A model generated the notes under the pieces. It had not been told where the DNA came from. It saw only the letters and a program-made list of their open reading frames with translations, and did no database searches. This document shows, piece by piece, positions 62,961 through 64,000 of a stretch of 64,000 bases of DNA. The DNA lies in the NCBI GenBank assembly GCA_025964775.1, contig JAOPYE010000004.1, positions 1 to 64,000 of the forward strand, written 5' to 3'. The DNA is from Marmoricola sp. GTDB taxonomy: Bacteria > Actinomycetota > Actinomycetes > Propionibacteriales > Nocardioidaceae. Numbering within the stretch: the stretch's first letter is position 1; each line of letters starts with the position of its first letter. Both the position numbers and the translations under genes were made by a program.

Positions 62961-63872
62961 ATGACTTTGCCTGCTGCTCCGTTCGGCCGCGTGCTCACGG
63001 CCATGGTGACGCCGTTCAAGGACGACGGGTCGGTCGATCTCGACGCTGTCGCCCGGGTCGCCGATCACCTGGTCACCAACGGCAACGACGGCATCGTGGT
63101 CAGCGGCACGACCGGTGAGGCGCCGACCACCTCGGTCGCCGAGGACGGCGAGATCCTGCGCGCGGTGATCGACGCGGTGGGGGACCGGGCCACGATCATC
63201 GCCGGCGTCGGTACCAACCACACCGAGCACTCGATCGAGCTCAACGAGCAGGCGGCCAAGGCGGGTGCCGACGGCGTACTGCTGGTCTCGCCGTACTACA
63301 ACAAGCCCACGCAGGCCGGGATCGCGGCGCACTTCGAAGCCGTCGCGGCGGCCAGCGACCTGCCGATCATGCTCTACGACATCCCCGGTCGCACCGGCGT
63401 CACGATCGCGCCCGAGACCTACGCCCGGCTGGCCACCAACGAGAAGTTCGTCGCGGTCAAGGATGCCGTCGGCGACCTGTTCCGCGGAGCCTCGATCATG
63501 GCCGAGACCGGACTGGCCTTCTACTCCGGTGACGACGTCCTCAACCTCGGCTGGCTGACCCACGGAGGCGCCGGCGTGGTCTCGGTCGTCGGCCACGTCG
63601 CCGGCAACCAGTACGCCGCGATGGTCGCGGCCGTCGACCGCGGTGATCTCGAAGCCGCACTCTCGATCTACGTCGACCTGATCCCCGTGGTCGACGCGAT
63701 CATGAACCACGCCCCCGGGGTGATGACTGCGAAGGCCGCGCTGGAGCTGGTCGGCGTGCACGGCAACAGGACGGTGCGACTGCCGCTGGTCCAGGCTGAC
63801 GAGGACCTCGTCGGCCTGGTGCACGAGGCGCTCGCCAACGCCGGCCTGCTGCCGGTCACGGACGCCAACTGA
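62961..63872 (+). CDS. dapA: 4-hydroxy-tetrahydrodipicolinate synthase
   Basis: VSGTTGEAPTTS, LLVSPYYNKPTQAG, MLYDIPGRTGV. Confidence 0.97.
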   Translation: MTLPAAPFGRVLTAMVTPFKDDGSVDLDAVARVADHLVTNGNDGIVVSGTTGEAPTTSVAEDGEILRAVIDAVGDRATIIAGVGTNHTEHSIELNEQAAKAGADGVLLVSPYYNKPTQAGIAAHFEAVAAASDLPIMLYDIPGRTGVTIAPETYARLATNEKFVAVKDAVGDLFRGASIMAETGLAFYSGDDVLNLGWLTHGGAGVVSVVGHVAGNQYAAMVAAVDRGDLEAALSIYVDLIPVVDAIMNHAPGVMTAKAALELVGVHGNRTVRLPLVQADEDLVGLVHEALANAGLLPVTDAN

Positions 63873-64000
63873 TGAGCCACGCACACTCCGAGCTCGACGT
63901 CCCCGCGCCGCTCCCGAAGGGCGCGCTGCGGGTGATCGCCCTCGGCGGCCTGGGCGAGGTCGGTCGCAACATGACCGTCTTCGAGTACGACGGCCGCCTG
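63872..64000 (+). CDS. rnj: Ribonuclease J, N-terminus (partial)
   Basis: LRVIALGGLGEVGRNMTVFEYDGRL. Confidence 0.92.
   Translation, partial: MSHAHSELDVPAPLPKGALRVIALGGLGEVGRNMTVFEYDGRL

Overview
High-GC actinobacterial chromosomal window. Gene content and order (rpsB-tsf-pyrH-frr-cdsA-rlmN; dxr-rseP-ispG-proS; rimP-nusA-ylxR-infB-rbfA-truB-ribF; rpsO-pnp; dapB/thyA/folA/dapA) suggest a Propionibacteriales/Nocardioides-like genome, but the taxonomy is inference. Most of the window is conserved housekeeping DNA. Accessory patches include a glycan-type cluster (acyltransferase, GT2, GH16, GT4), a TPR-TPR-AAA+ operon, an ECF sigma/Ig-like surface cluster, a lone molybdopterin oxidoreductase, a paaABCDE operon, a SatD/DUF3307-like pair and decayed azlCD. 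I saw no tRNA, rRNA, CRISPR array, prophage or IS transposase.

Most interesting observations: (1) an approximately 78-bp dispersed repeat directly abutting the ribF and thyA start codons. Both copies keep an identical-length 22-codon mini-ORF whose TAG stop forms the first half of a TAGNCT -10-like hexamer, with a -10+start-like motif on both sides. (2) A three-gene operon of two membrane-anchored TPR paralogs and a TPR-AAA+ (Cdc48/Vps4-like) ATPase. (3) A possible CTG start codon for an ECF sigma factor. (4) A 32-nt near-perfect palindrome inside a DUF4439 CDS. (5) A class III adenylate cyclase fused in operon with a small CNMP-binding protein and overlapping a convergent LOG-family gene by 111 bp. 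(6) Many leaderless-type promoters. All identifications are from reading the sequence; no database search was run.
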